Source of the DNA: Sphingopyxis macrogoltabida
Lineage (GTDB): Bacteria > Pseudomonadota > Alphaproteobacteria > Sphingomonadales > Sphingomonadaceae
Direction: 5' to 3'
Assembly (NCBI RefSeq): GCF_001307295.1
Contig: NZ_CP012700.1
Span: forward strand, 995,001-1,059,000
DNA length: 64,000 nucleotides
Position numbers and translations under genes: made by a program. Below are positions 8,423 through 16,167 of the stretch, one piece after another (positions within the stretch are counted from its first letter, which is position 1; each line of letters starts with the position of its first letter). Below the pieces are notes generated by a model. That model saw nothing but the letters and a program-made list of their open reading frames with translations, made no database searches and was not told the origin of the DNA.

Positions 8423-8830
8423 TTCGGACTTGCGAAACTCGATCAGGTCCCATTTGTTGCCATAGAGATCGAGGAACACCGCGACGGTTCCATAATCGGC
8501 CTCGAGCGGTTCGCGCTCGATCCGTACGCCCTTGTCGAGCAGCCGCTGATAGTCGCGGGCGAAATCGTCGGTCTGCAGGAACAGGAAAACGCGGCCACCC
8601 GACTGGTCGCCGATGAATGCGGCCTGATGTTCGTTTGCCGCGCGCGCCAGCAGGATCGTCGCGCCGCCCGGGGGATTGCCCGGCGGGGCGACGAGCACCC
8701 AGCGCTTGTCCTGCGCGGGCTGATAATTGTCGGCAACGAGCGTGAAGCCGAGGGTTCCGACATAGAAATCGATCGCCTCGTCATAGTCGCGCACGACAAG
8801 CGCGACATGCGCGAGCGACTGGCGCGTCAT
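8420..8830 (-). CDS. VOC (glyoxalase/bleomycin-resistance fold) protein
   Basis: This 136-residue protein has two beta-alpha-beta-beta-beta modules of the vicinal oxygen chelate superfamily. The first has the metal-ligand-like His in [20 protein letters not shown], and the second ends with Glu in the [14 protein letters not shown] region. Members are metal-dependent lyases, dioxygenases or resistance proteins; the function of this one is unknown. It is the last of four minus-strand genes, overlapping ccmB by 4 bases (ATGA, 8827-8830), but nothing in the sequence links it to haem export. Confidence 0.9.
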   Translation of the reverse strand: MTRQSLAHVALVVRDYDEAIDFYVGTLGFTLVADNYQPAQDKRWVLVAPPGNPPGGATILLARAANEHQAAFIGDQSGGRVFLFLQTDDFARDYQRLLDKGVRIEREPLEADYGTVAVFLDLYGNKWDLIEFRKSE

Positions 8831-9474
8831 TCGCGCAGCCCCCGCAGCGCCGCGCCTGCCGCGAACGGCCCGATGACAGTCAGCAGCAGGCTGGTCGCCG
8901 CGAGCAGCTTGACCGCGCCGCGCCCCGACGGATCAAGCATCCCGGCACCGAAGATCAGCAGCGGTACGGCGAGCGGCAGGATTAGCAGCCCACCGATCGC
9001 GCTGCCACCCTTGTGGTTCGCGGTCAGCGCCGCGCTTAGCACCGCGAGCGACGCCAGCGCGGGGATCGCGATCGCGATGCCGGCCGCGAGCAACTCGACC
9101 CGCTCGCCATCCTGCGCGAGCAGCGCCGCCGCCGGAAAGAGCGCGATGAGGAGCGGCAATCCGAAACCAATGCCATGGGCGCCGATCTTGACCGCCGCGA
9201 TCACCTCGTCGGCGAAGCCGCGCACCGCAAGCTGGTCGAGCACGCCCGTATCCCGGTCGGGCTTTACCAATCGGTCGATCGGGAGCAGCGCCGCGAGCAA
9301 CGCCGCGACCCACACCATGCCGCCGCCCGCGCGGCGCAGCAGCGGCGCGTCGGGGCCGACGGCAAAGGGAAAGGCGGTTGCGACGAGCAGGAAGAAGAGC
9401 ACCGGCAGCCACAGCGCCCCGCTGCCCCAGGCGCGGCGCATGTCGCGCCAGAACAGGGCGACCAGCGCGGTCAC
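8827..9474 (-). CDS. ccmB: haem exporter membrane subunit CcmB
   Basis: This 215-residue protein has six predicted membrane helices, the size and pattern of CcmB. Typical features are [20 protein letters not shown] at the N-terminus and [14 protein letters not shown] after the second helix. With CcmA it forms an ABC complex needed for cytochrome c maturation system I, releasing holo-CcmE. It overlaps ccmA and the VOC gene by 4 bases each. The other ccm genes are not in the window. Confidence 0.95.
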   Translation of the reverse strand: MTALVALFWRDMRRAWGSGALWLPVLFFLLVATAFPFAVGPDAPLLRRAGGGMVWVAALLAALLPIDRLVKPDRDTGVLDQLAVRGFADEVIAAVKIGAHGIGFGLPLLIALFPAAALLAQDGERVELLAAGIAIAIPALASLAVLSAALTANHKGGSAIGGLLILPLAVPLLIFGAGMLDPSGRGAVKLLAATSLLLTVIGPFAAGAALRGLRE

Positions 9475-10055
9475 GCCAGCGCGCCCATGTCGAGTTCGGC
9501 GAGGTCGGGAATGCCGAGCGCGAAATGCGAGGCGAGCAGCACGGCGCCGCCGTTCGCGCGGTGCTTTGCGACGGCCGCGACGAGCCGCGCCTGCGCCGCA
9601 TCGTCCATGCCGTTCGCAGGCTCGTCGAGCAGCCAGATCGGCGCGCCGCTTGCGATCACCCGCACCATCGCGGCGCGCTTGCGCTGGCCGGTCGACAGCA
9701 TCGACACCGGCACCTCGGCGAGCGGGGCGAGCGCCATGTCCGCCATCGCCCGGTCGACGGTATGCCCGTCGACCGTGTCGACCCGCGCCCAGAAATCGAG
9801 CGCGCGGCGCAGGGGAAGTTCGGCGTCGAGCGCGGACGCCTCGTCGATCAGGGCGACCCGCTCGCGCCGCTCGACGATACCCGCGGCGGGGCGGAGCAGC
9901 CCCGCGGCAAGGCGGATCAGGCTCGACTTACCCGCGCCATTCGGACCGCGCAGCCACAAGGCATCGCCACGGTTCAGCACCAGCGACAGCTTTTCGAAGA
10001 GCAGCCGGTCGCCGCGGATGCACGCCACGTCGTCGAGCCGCAAAAGCCCGGTCAC
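9471..10055 (-). CDS. ccmA: haem exporter ATP-binding subunit CcmA
   Basis: This 194-residue ABC ATPase starts at the GTG at 10055 ([18 protein letters not shown]). The open frame continues upstream, but the GTG overlaps the preceding stop by 4 bases (GTGA) and gives the family's usual length. Walker A is GPNGAGKSS, the signature motif [11 protein letters not shown] and Walker [14 protein letters not shown]. It powers the CcmAB complex of cytochrome c biogenesis. Stop and start overlap with ccmB (ATGA, 9471-9474) suggests coupled translation. Confidence 0.95.
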   Translation of the reverse strand: MTGLLRLDDVACIRGDRLLFEKLSLVLNRGDALWLRGPNGAGKSSLIRLAAGLLRPAAGIVERRERVALIDEASALDAELPLRRALDFWARVDTVDGHTVDRAMADMALAPLAEVPVSMLSTGQRKRAAMVRVIASGAPIWLLDEPANGMDDAAQARLVAAVAKHRANGGAVLLASHFALGIPDLAELDMGALA

Positions 10056-10480
10056 GCCATATCTTCCAATGCGTGCATATCGTCGTCGGAAAAGCCGAAA
10101 TGATGGCCGATTTCGTGGATCAGGACGTGACGCACCAGCCATTCGAGTTTTTCGCCCGTTTCGATCCATTCGACGAGAATCGGGACACGATAGAGCGTTA
10201 CCCGGTCGGGCATGCCGCCGCTCTGGTCGATGCTGCGCTCGGTCAGCGGCCGGCCCTCGTACAGGCCGGTCAGATCATAAGGGTGTTCGATGTCGAGCGA
10301 TGCCAGCACCTCGTCGTCCGCAAACTCCTCGATCGCGATCACGACGCCGGCGATATGTGGCGCGAAAGCGGCGGGCATCGTCTCCAGCGCCGCCTCCGCC
10401 ATCGCGAACAGCGCATCGGCATCGGGTGCGCCGCCGGTCCAGCCGGCGGGCAATCGGTCAAGGGCACTCTTGTCGCTCAT
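10052..10480 (-). CDS. metallopeptidase-family protein (minimal zincin)
   Basis: This 142-residue cytoplasmic protein carries [14 protein letters not shown] near its C-terminus, an HExxH zinc motif with a third candidate ligand in the following Asp-rich stretch. [20 protein letters not shown] before it is typical of the small metallopeptidase family formerly called DUF1025, whose substrates are unknown. The start at 10480 ([14 protein letters not shown]) is chosen because further upstream the frame runs antisense through phhB and its neighbour. It is the first gene of the minus-strand set that includes ccmA and ccmB. Confidence 0.88.
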   Translation of the reverse strand: MSDKSALDRLPAGWTGGAPDADALFAMAEAALETMPAAFAPHIAGVVIAIEEFADDEVLASLDIEHPYDLTGLYEGRPLTERSIDQSGGMPDRVTLYRVPILVEWIETGEKLEWLVRHVLIHEIGHHFGFSDDDMHALEDMA

Positions 10481-10531
10481 CGCGCCCTTCCTTATGGCGG
10501 CCGCACGATATTGACCAGCGGGAGAAAAGAC

Positions 10532-10819
10532 ATGGTCCAGAAACTCGACGATGCGCAGCGCAGCGCTCTCCTTGCCCGCTTCCCCGAGTGGACGCACGAG
10601 CCGCAGCGCGACGCCATTACCCGCCAGTTCAAATTCGCCGATTTCGCGCAAGCCTTCGGCTTCATGGCGAGCGTTGCGATCATCGCCGAGAAAATGGATC
10701 ATCATCCCGAATGGTCGAACGTCTATAACCGCGTCGACATCCTGCTGACCACGCACGACGCCGACGGCCTGTCCGAACGCGACGCGAAACTGGCCGAAGC
10801 GATCGAAGCGCTGGTCTGA
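10532..10819 (+). CDS. phhB: 4a-hydroxytetrahydrobiopterin (pterin-4a-carbinolamine) dehydratase
   Basis: This 95-residue protein has the PCD/DCoH signature [20 protein letters not shown] followed by [13 protein letters not shown], which forms the pterin site. It dehydrates 4a-hydroxytetrahydropterin, the product of aromatic amino-acid hydroxylases, so that the cofactor can be recycled. It also occurs in genomes without phenylalanine hydroxylase, perhaps in molybdopterin or other pterin metabolism; no hydroxylase gene is in the window. GGGAG precedes the ATG at 10532. It ends 4 bp before the DUF1275 gene. Confidence 0.95.
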   Translation: MVQKLDDAQRSALLARFPEWTHEPQRDAITRQFKFADFAQAFGFMASVAIIAEKMDHHPEWSNVYNRVDILLTTHDADGLSERDAKLAEAIEALV

Positions 10820-10823
10820 GGCG

Positions 10824-11465
10824 ATGATCCGTTTCGACCGCCGGGTTCGGATGCTTGCGGTCGGAACGGCAATGCTTGCCGGCTTCGTCGATGCGACCGG
10901 GTTCGTCGAATCGGCGGGCTTTTTCGTTTCCTTCATGACCGGCAACTCGACGCGCTTTGCGGTGGGGGTCGCGGAGTGGCGCGATGCCGCGCTGATCGCG
11001 GGCGCGCTCATCGCCATCTTCGTGAGCGGTGTGGTCGCCGGTTCGCTGATCGCGGCGCGCTTCCGGCGGGTGCGGACGCTGCTGGTGCTCGCATGCGTTA
11101 CGTCGCTGCTGGGCGTGGCTTTCGCGCTGCGTCTCGCCGACGCTGGATGGCCGGCCATCGCCTGCCTGGCCCTCGCGATGGGCGTCGCCAATGCGGCGTT
11201 CGAGGGACGCGACGGGGCGGTGGTCGGCGTAACCTATATGACCGGAACATTGGTACAGATGGGGCAAAAGATCGCCAATGCGCTGCGGCGCGAGGGCGAC
11301 GGCCACTGGTTGCCGCATCTCGGGCTGTGGGGCGGGCTGGTCGCCGGCGCATCGGCCGGCGCCGCCATGGTGACCTGGCGGCCGCTGGCGGCTTATGGCT
11401 GCGCCGCCCTGCTTTCCGCCGCACTGTCGCTTTATGCCCGGTCGATCATGCGGATTCCCGCCTGA
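10824..11465 (+). CDS. DUF1275 (YoaK-like) membrane protein
   Basis: This 213-residue protein has about six hydrophobic helices. The N-terminal block AGFVDATGFVESAGFFVSFM leading into TGNSTRF is the conserved core of the DUF1275 family, and the repeat-like VTYMTGTLVQMGQKI later matches its second half. Members are inner-membrane proteins of unknown function, some near transport genes. It follows phhB by 4 bp and is probably co-transcribed. Confidence 0.92.
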   Translation: MIRFDRRVRMLAVGTAMLAGFVDATGFVESAGFFVSFMTGNSTRFAVGVAEWRDAALIAGALIAIFVSGVVAGSLIAARFRRVRTLLVLACVTSLLGVAFALRLADAGWPAIACLALAMGVANAAFEGRDGAVVGVTYMTGTLVQMGQKIANALRREGDGHWLPHLGLWGGLVAGASAGAAMVTWRPLAAYGCAALLSAALSLYARSIMRIPA

Positions 11466-11522
11466 CCGCCTTGCCTTCGGGCCCGTCCCATCGCACAAGC
11501 GGGCAAAATGGGGAGCCCACGC

Positions 11523-12920
11523 ATGACCGACAGCCTGTTTCGCCGCAAACCGATCGTTCCCGAACCACATGAAGGGCAGGCGCTGGCGCGGACGCTCGGC
11601 TGGCCGCATCTGATTGCGCTTGGCGTCGGGGCGATCGTCGGCACGGGTATTTTGACGCTGATCGGTGTCGGCGCCGATAAGGCGGGGCCCGCCGTGATCC
11701 TGTCGTTCGGCATCGCCGGACTGATCTGTGCCTGCGCCGCGCTCGCCTACGCCGAAATGGCGACAATGATCCCGGCGTCGGGCAGCGCCTATACCTATAG
11801 CTATGTCGTGGTCGGCGAACTGCTTGCCTGGGTCGTCGGCTGGAGCCTGATCCTCGAATATTCGCTGGTGGTCAGCGCCGTCGCGGTCGGCTGGTCGGGT
11901 TATTCCGCGCCACTGTTACAGGCATGGGCGGGGGTGCCGATGGCGCTGATGCAGGGGCCCGAACTCGGCGGGATCGTCAACCTGCCGGCGATCGCGATCA
12001 TCGCCATCGTTGCCGGGCTGCTGCTCGTCGGGACGCGCGAAAGCGCGACGCTCAACGCCGTTCTGGTGCTGGTGAAGATCGTCGCGTTGGTGGTCTTCGT
12101 CGCGGTGGCCCTGCCGGCGTTCGATGCCGCGAACCTCGAACCCTTCAGCCCCTATGGCTTTGCCAAGCATATGGGTCCCGACGGCGTCGAACGCGGGGTG
12201 ATGGCGGCGGCGGCGATCATCTTTTTCGCCTTTTACGGCTTCGACGCGATCGCGACTGCGGCCGAGGAAGCGAAGAATCCCGACCGCGATCTCAAGATCG
12301 GCATCGTCGGATCGATGGTTGCCTGCGTCGCCATCTACATCGCCGTCGCCGTCGCCGCGGTCGGCGCCATCGCCTATACACGTTTCGCCAACAGCCCCGA
12401 GCCGCTGGCGCTGATCCTGCGCCAGCTCGGCAGCCCGCTCGCGGCGCAATATCTGGCGGTATCGGCGATCATCGCGCTGCCGACGGTCATCCTTGCCTTC
12501 TTTTACGGGCAGAGCCGCATCTTCTTCACCATGGCACGCGACGGACTGCTCCCTGCCAGCCTCGCCAAGCTGTCCTCGCGCGGGACCCCGGTGCGCATCA
12601 CCATCTTCACCGCGCTCGTCGTGGCTGTGCTCGCCGGCTTCATCCCGCTCGGTGAACTGGCGGCGCTGGCCAACGCCGGGACGCTCGCCGCGTTCAGCGC
12701 GGTGTCGGTGTGCATGCTGATCATGCGCCGCCGCGCGCCCGACGCGCCGCGCACCTTCCGTACACCGCTGCCGTGGGTGGTCGGCGGCATCGCGGTGTTC
12801 GGCTGCATCTATCTGTTTTTCAGCCTGCCGGCGCAGACGCAGTTCTGGTTCGTGATCTGGAACGTCGTCGGGCTCGGCGTCTATTTCATCTATGCGCGCC
12901 GGAACGCGGTCATCGGCTGA
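11523..12920 (+). CDS. APC-family amino-acid permease (cationic amino-acid type)
   Basis: This 465-residue protein has about 12 membrane helices. The first helix contains GVGAIVGTGILTLIGVGA, the glycine-rich unwound segment that binds the amino-acid backbone in APC transporters, and EMATMIPASGSAYTY marks helix 3. The overall layout is that of the CAT/YfnA group. The preferred start is the ATG at 11523 with GGGGAG eight bases upstream; an ATG at 11508 adds five residues. The exact substrate is not evident. Confidence 0.92.
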   Translation: MTDSLFRRKPIVPEPHEGQALARTLGWPHLIALGVGAIVGTGILTLIGVGADKAGPAVILSFGIAGLICACAALAYAEMATMIPASGSAYTYSYVVVGELLAWVVGWSLILEYSLVVSAVAVGWSGYSAPLLQAWAGVPMALMQGPELGGIVNLPAIAIIAIVAGLLLVGTRESATLNAVLVLVKIVALVVFVAVALPAFDAANLEPFSPYGFAKHMGPDGVERGVMAAAAIIFFAFYGFDAIATAAEEAKNPDRDLKIGIVGSMVACVAIYIAVAVAAVGAIAYTRFANSPEPLALILRQLGSPLAAQYLAVSAIIALPTVILAFFYGQSRIFFTMARDGLLPASLAKLSSRGTPVRITIFTALVVAVLAGFIPLGELAALANAGTLAAFSAVSVCMLIMRRRAPDAPRTFRTPLPWVVGGIAVFGCIYLFFSLPAQTQFWFVIWNVVGLGVYFIYARRNAVIG

Positions 12921-12923
12921 CGG

Positions 12924-13211
12924 TTAGTCGAACAGGTCGCTGAGGAAGCTTTTATACTTCTTCTTGTACGGCTTGCCGTAATGGCGGTCGTCATAGCCGC
13001 GCTCACGATATTCGGGCTGCGGCGGCGGTGCGGATGCGCGCGGGGCAGGCGCGCCGGCCGTTTCGCTGCGTTCGATGATCTTGTCGAGTTCGCCGCGGTC
13101 GAGCCAGACGCCGCGGCATTGCGGGCAGTAATCGATCTCGATCCCCTGGCGTTCCGACATGGTGAGGTTCACGCGGCAGGTCGGGCATAGCAGCCCCTGG
13201 GCATCGGTCAC
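12924..13211 (-). CDS. TFIIB-type zinc-ribbon protein
   Basis: This 95-residue protein has an N-terminal zinc ribbon: CPTC, then IEIDYCPQCRGVWLDRGELD, the signature of the small zf-TFIIB family. The middle is Ala/Pro-rich and disordered, and the C-terminus is basic and aromatic (YGKPYKKKYKSFLSDLFD). The start is a GTG at 13211 with AAAGGA seven bases upstream; the frame stays open beyond. Function is unknown. It converges with the permease gene, with only 3 bases between the stops. Confidence 0.85.
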   Translation of the reverse strand: MTDAQGLLCPTCRVNLTMSERQGIEIDYCPQCRGVWLDRGELDKIIERSETAGAPAPRASAPPPQPEYRERGYDDRHYGKPYKKKYKSFLSDLFD

Positions 13212-13301
13212 GGATGTTCCTTTCATCGCTTGCACAAAAGGCGGCCGGATGGGCCGCACCGATCCAACGTCCTGCCATGACTTGCGTTCCGGGGCCAAGG
13301 C

Positions 13302-13339
13302 AAAAGAAAACCCGCCCCGGCGCAAGATTCCGGGGCGGG
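13302..13339 (-). terminator. terminator of the DUF2975-XRE operon
   Basis: CCCGCCCCGG (13311-13320) and CCGGGGCGGG (13330-13339) form a 10-bp stem. Read on the minus strand it is followed by TTTTCTTTTG, giving a Rho-independent terminator 27 bp after the XRE stop codon. Confidence 0.85.
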
Positions 13340-13366
13340 TGAGGGGGAGGGATAACCGCGCTGTGT

Positions 13367-13576
13367 TCAGCCGTCGGATTCGAACGCCAGCAGGTCGCCG
13401 GGCTGGCAATTGAGTTCGGTGCAGATCGCTTCGAGCGTCGAAAAACGCATCGCCTTGGCCTTGCCGGTCTTGAGGATCGAAAGGTTGGCGAGCGTGATGC
13501 CGATGCGGTCCGACAGATCGGTGAGCGTCATCTGCCGGTCGAGGAGCAGATCGTCGAGCTTCACGACGATCGCCAT
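13367..13576 (-). CDS. small XRE-family regulator
   Basis: This 69-residue protein is almost entirely a Cro/C1-type helix-turn-helix: LDDLLLDRQMTLTDLSDRIG, ITLANLSILKTGKAKAMRFS, then TLEAICTELNCQPGDLLAF. Such YozG-like regulators are typically paired with a DUF2975 membrane protein, as here, with a 4-base overlap (ATGA at 13573-13576 region shared with the upstream stop). It probably represses its own operon through the repeats at 14124-14185. Confidence 0.93.
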   Translation of the reverse strand: MAIVVKLDDLLLDRQMTLTDLSDRIGITLANLSILKTGKAKAMRFSTLEAICTELNCQPGDLLAFESDG

Positions 13577-14103
13577 CAGACGGTGCCCTCGAGTTCGTCG
13601 CGCATCGCGCTGCCCTGTTCGAACACCGCGGCAAGCACGAAGGCGAGCAGGATTGCCAGTACCCCGCCAAGCGACAGGCCGCCGGCACTGCCGAGGTCGC
13701 TGCCGGTCGCGACGATGCGGCTGGAAATCCAGTGGATCGGCAGCGCAGCCGCCTGCGTTACGACCAGCGCCCAGCCGACGCGGCGCAATCGCTGCGCGCT
13801 GGTCGGCGCGAAAGGATCGCCGGTTGCCGCGCTCGCGACCAGCGCCTGAAGCTGGCGCAGCATGAAGGCGGTCGCGAGGAGAATGGCGAGAAACAGCAGC
13901 ATCATGAAGCCGAGCGGCGCACGCGCCGAGGCGACGTCGAGGAAAACGCCGGTGTCCTTGAAATGGGCGAGCGTTTCCGGCCATGCAAAGGCCAGCGCGA
14001 CACCGATCGTGAGGACGAGCAGCGTGGCGACGGCGACCAGCCCGAGGAAGAGCCAGAGCAGGCCGCGTGTCGCACCGAGAAGGGCCGGGCTGGCGGTCGA
14101 CAT
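13576..14103 (-). CDS. DUF2975 membrane protein
   Basis: This 175-residue protein has four hydrophobic helices, with GDPFAPTSAQRLRRVGWALV between helices 2 and 3, the DUF2975 hallmark. The start MSTASPALLG at 14103 is preceded by GGAG at seven bases; an upstream ATG at 14136 would run through a likely operator. The family is nearly always coupled to a small XRE regulator, as here; the membrane protein has been suggested to sense a signal or control the regulator, but this is not established. Confidence 0.9.
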   Translation of the reverse strand: MSTASPALLGATRGLLWLFLGLVAVATLLVLTIGVALAFAWPETLAHFKDTGVFLDVASARAPLGFMMLLFLAILLATAFMLRQLQALVASAATGDPFAPTSAQRLRRVGWALVVTQAAALPIHWISSRIVATGSDLGSAGGLSLGGVLAILLAFVLAAVFEQGSAMRDELEGTV

Positions 14104-14123
14104 GTCATTCTCCGATGGATGTT

Positions 14124-14185
14124 TATCGAAAAACAATATGCCGATTCATGTTTATCGTCAATCGATAATATCGAAAAACGATATG
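14124..14185. promoter_or_regulatory. candidate operator repeats of the DUF2975-XRE operon
   Basis: TATCGAAAAACAATATG (14124-14140) and TATCGAAAAACGATATG (14169-14185) match at 16 of 17 positions. Between them lies TTTATCGTCAATCGATAATA, rich in ATCGAT-like half sites. This is AT-rich within a GC-rich region and sits 21-82 bp upstream of the DUF2975 start, as expected for promoter and repressor sites. Confidence 0.6.
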
Positions 14186-14192
14186 AATTCTG

Positions 14193-14513
14193 TCAGGCCG
14201 CCTGCCAGTCGAAGGTCAGCGGCGCTTCGCGAAAGGCGAAGCGGTCGAGGTGGCGCGCGACGGCGCCCTTCAGTCCCTCGAGCTGGCCGTCGATGCTGGC
14301 GTCGATGCGGACCGCGAGCGCGTCGGGTCCGGCATCGAAGGTGACCAGTCCGTCGCCGGGCCAGTCGGCGCCGCGTGCGTCTTTCGGGAAAGTCACCGTG
14401 CCATGTCCGGCGTCGAATTCGACCGCCAGATTATGCTGCCAGTGCTTGCACAGCTGCTGCAGATAATTGCTCGCATGCGCAGTCGGCACATTTGCGGTGG
14501 CGGATATCGTCAT
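14193..14513 (-). CDS. DUF2218 protein
   Basis: This 106-residue protein matches DUF2218 in size and pattern: ASNYLQQLCKHWQHNLAVEF, then DARGADWPGDGLVTFDAGPD, then GAVARHLDRFAFREAPLTFDW at the end. The family is small, cytoplasmic and uncharacterised; some members occur near siderophore or metal genes. It follows the PadR gene with a TGATG overlap (a GTG three bases upstream would give GTGA), so translation is probably coupled. That makes it a likely member of the PadR regulon. Confidence 0.88.
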   Translation of the reverse strand: MTISATANVPTAHASNYLQQLCKHWQHNLAVEFDAGHGTVTFPKDARGADWPGDGLVTFDAGPDALAVRIDASIDGQLEGLKGAVARHLDRFAFREAPLTFDWQAA

Positions 14514-15106
14514 CACAGCCGCTCAATCTTCTGCGCCGCTTCGTCGATCAGCGCGACGACGGCGTGCAGGGTTTCCTGATCGACATCGCGATGGCCGAGC
14601 CGGTCGACCAGCACCTGCCGCAAATTGCCCATGGCGCGGCGCACGGAAGCCGAATCCGTGCGCTGCCGTTCCTCACCGATCGCAGCGAGGCGGGCGATCA
14701 GTCCGTCGACCAGCCGGGCGTTCGCGTCGAGTTCGGCCCGGCCGTCGTCGGTAATCGCGAACAGCTTCTTGGCTCCGTCGCTCTGTTGCGCCTCGATCTG
14801 GCCCATGTCGTCGAGCAGCGTCAGCGTGGGGTAGATGACCCCGGGGCTGGGGGCATAGGCGCCGCCGGTCAGTTCCTCGATCTGGCGAATGAGATCGTAG
14901 CCGTGGCGCGGTTCCTCGGCGATCAGCTTGAGCAGCACGAGACGGAGCTCGCCGCTGTCGAACATCCGCCGGCGGCCGCCGCGTCCTTCGTCGTCATGGC
15001 CGTGACGCCCGCCGAAGCCATGACCGAAACCGCGGCCGCGGCCGCCGCGATGCATGGCGTGGCGCTTCCCGCAGCCGCCGCCCATATATCCGTAAAATCG
15101 CATCAT
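14513..15106 (-). CDS. PadR-family regulator with Gly/His-rich N-terminal extension
   Basis: This 197-residue protein has the PadR winged helix at residues ~50-125 (LRLVLLKLIAEEPRHGYDLI, GAYAPSPGVIYPTLTLLDDM) and a C-terminal dimer helix. The first ~45 residues are unusual: rich in Gly, Arg and His with a Cys (MGGGCGKRHAMHRGG, GFGHGFGGRHGHDDEG), suggesting metal binding. The start at 15106 has AAGGAAAG just upstream. A perfect AT-rich palindrome (15137-15150) lies 30 bp upstream and could be its own operator. DUF2218 is coupled downstream. Confidence 0.9.
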   Translation of the reverse strand: MMRFYGYMGGGCGKRHAMHRGGRGRGFGHGFGGRHGHDDEGRGGRRRMFDSGELRLVLLKLIAEEPRHGYDLIRQIEELTGGAYAPSPGVIYPTLTLLDDMGQIEAQQSDGAKKLFAITDDGRAELDANARLVDGLIARLAAIGEERQRTDSASVRRAMGNLRQVLVDRLGHRDVDQETLHAVVALIDEAAQKIERL

Positions 15107-15136
15107 ATCTTTCCTTAGAGTGATTCTTGATATTTC

Positions 15137-15150
15137 TAAGATATATCTTA
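15137..15150. promoter_or_regulatory. palindromic operator candidate of the PadR gene
   Basis: TAAGATATATCTTA is a perfect 14-bp palindrome 31 bp upstream of the PadR start, in an AT-rich patch (15107-15155) that also contains TTGATATTTC. PadR proteins commonly autoregulate through AT-rich dyads. Confidence 0.5.
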
Positions 15151-15218
15151 ATGAAAGATGCGCAAGGGGTGTTTTGGAGAAACGGGCGAATGACATGGAG
15201 GAAAGGGGCGGCTGCGAT

Positions 15219-15365
15219 CTAGGACGGATCGACATTCAGTTCTGGCGGCCTGCAAATGGCGCTTTCCAGAGCTTCCGGTGCTCACGTACTGAAGTACGCT
15301 GCGCTCCGGGTCTCGGAAAATCACCATTTTCGGCTCGCCATCTCCTGAATGTCGATCCGTCCTAG
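15219..15365. repeat. 147-bp near-palindromic element
   Basis: The outer 21 bp (15219-15239, starting CTAGGACGGATCGACATTCA) are a perfect inverted repeat of 15345-15365 (ending TGTCGATCCGTCCTAG). The inner parts also pair: TGGCGGCCTGCAAATGG with the complement of CCATTTTCGGCTCGCCA, and so on to a centre near TACTGAAGTACG. The whole element could fold into one long hairpin. It overlaps the last 4 bases of the GNAT gene, including its stop codon. It has no coding capacity; a MITE-like or REP-type element is the likely nature. Confidence 0.85.
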
Positions 15366-15805
15366 CCGCGCGGCGCGTGACGCAGGTGGATCAATGGATA
15401 GGGACGGCCCTGGCCGTCGCGGTCGGACCGGCCTGTCCGTACAAAACCCATGCGCTCGTAAAAGCCGACCGCCTGCGCATTTTGCTCGTTCACATCGGTG
15501 GTCAGCGTCGGGAGCAGGGTGAGGGCATGTTCGACGAGCATGCGGCCGACACCCCGGCTGCGATGCGCGGGGTCGATGAACAGCGCTTCCATGCTGGACC
15601 CGTCGAGCAGCATGAAGCCCAGCGGCTGGTCGCTGCGATCGACGGCGAGCCAGAGTGGCGCGGCAGGGAGGAAAGACCGGACCTCTTCCTCGATTGCTAT
15701 CCTGTCTTCGCGGGTAAGGAAGTCGTGCGTCGCATCGACGGCGTCGCGCCAGATCTGGATCACGCGCACCGCGTCGGCTGAAGTGGATTTGCGGATGGTC
15801 AGCAT
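15362..15805 (-). CDS. GNAT-family N-acetyltransferase
   Basis: This 147-residue GNAT enzyme starts at 15805 (MLTIRKSTSADAVRVIQIWR) with AAGGG eight bases upstream; the open frame continues further. The acetyl-CoA-binding motif A is MEALFIDPAHRSRGVGRMLV and motif B NEQNAQAVGFYERMGFVRTG. It resembles the YjaB/YiaC type; the acceptor is unknown. The stop codon lies in the end of the 147-bp palindrome, so the element's arrival may have set the present C-terminus (APRG). Confidence 0.92.
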   Translation of the reverse strand: MLTIRKSTSADAVRVIQIWRDAVDATHDFLTREDRIAIEEEVRSFLPAAPLWLAVDRSDQPLGFMLLDGSSMEALFIDPAHRSRGVGRMLVEHALTLLPTLTTDVNEQNAQAVGFYERMGFVRTGRSDRDGQGRPYPLIHLRHAPRG

Positions 15806-15854
15806 GCCTTTGCCCTTATGACACCGCGTGGCATCCGCCAAGCGTCCCGCCGGC

Positions 15855-16167
15855 TTGACTTTGCGCACGCGAGCGCTATGAGCGCCCCCGTGTTGTTACG
15901 GGTTCGCGCTCTGCGGATTTGGGGCAATTCCGTCCGAGACAGTTGGTGAAGGGGATTTGCCCTTCTTAATTTCCAGCCGAGACGGGGAACAGTCTTTTTC
16001 GGTCGCCCGCCTGTTTGTCAGGCGACGCGTCTTGACCGACCCCATCGGACATCGTTGCGCAAAGACGGGTGAGCCATGGCTCGCGTCCGGATTTGCGTGT
16101 GTTAGCGGCCCGGCGGCGCGAGCGTTTTTGGCGCCCGCGCATCCGGGCAGATGAGTGGAGTATAGGC
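15855..16167 (+). promoter_or_regulatory. promoter and leader of rplJL
   Basis: TTGACT (15855-15860) and TATGAG (15877-15882) with a 16-bp spacer are a plausible sigma-70 promoter. The remaining ~280 bases before rplJ contain no open reading frame of note. They match the long leader expected for the L10 operon, where L10(L12)4 binds and represses translation; the conserved kink-turn was not identified by eye. Confidence 0.5.

Noticed and set aside
8627..10819. 730-codon plus-strand frame across the ccm region
   Set aside because: It runs antisense to VOC, ccmB, ccmA and the metallopeptidase, all with clear motifs; only its last part is real, as phhB from 10532.
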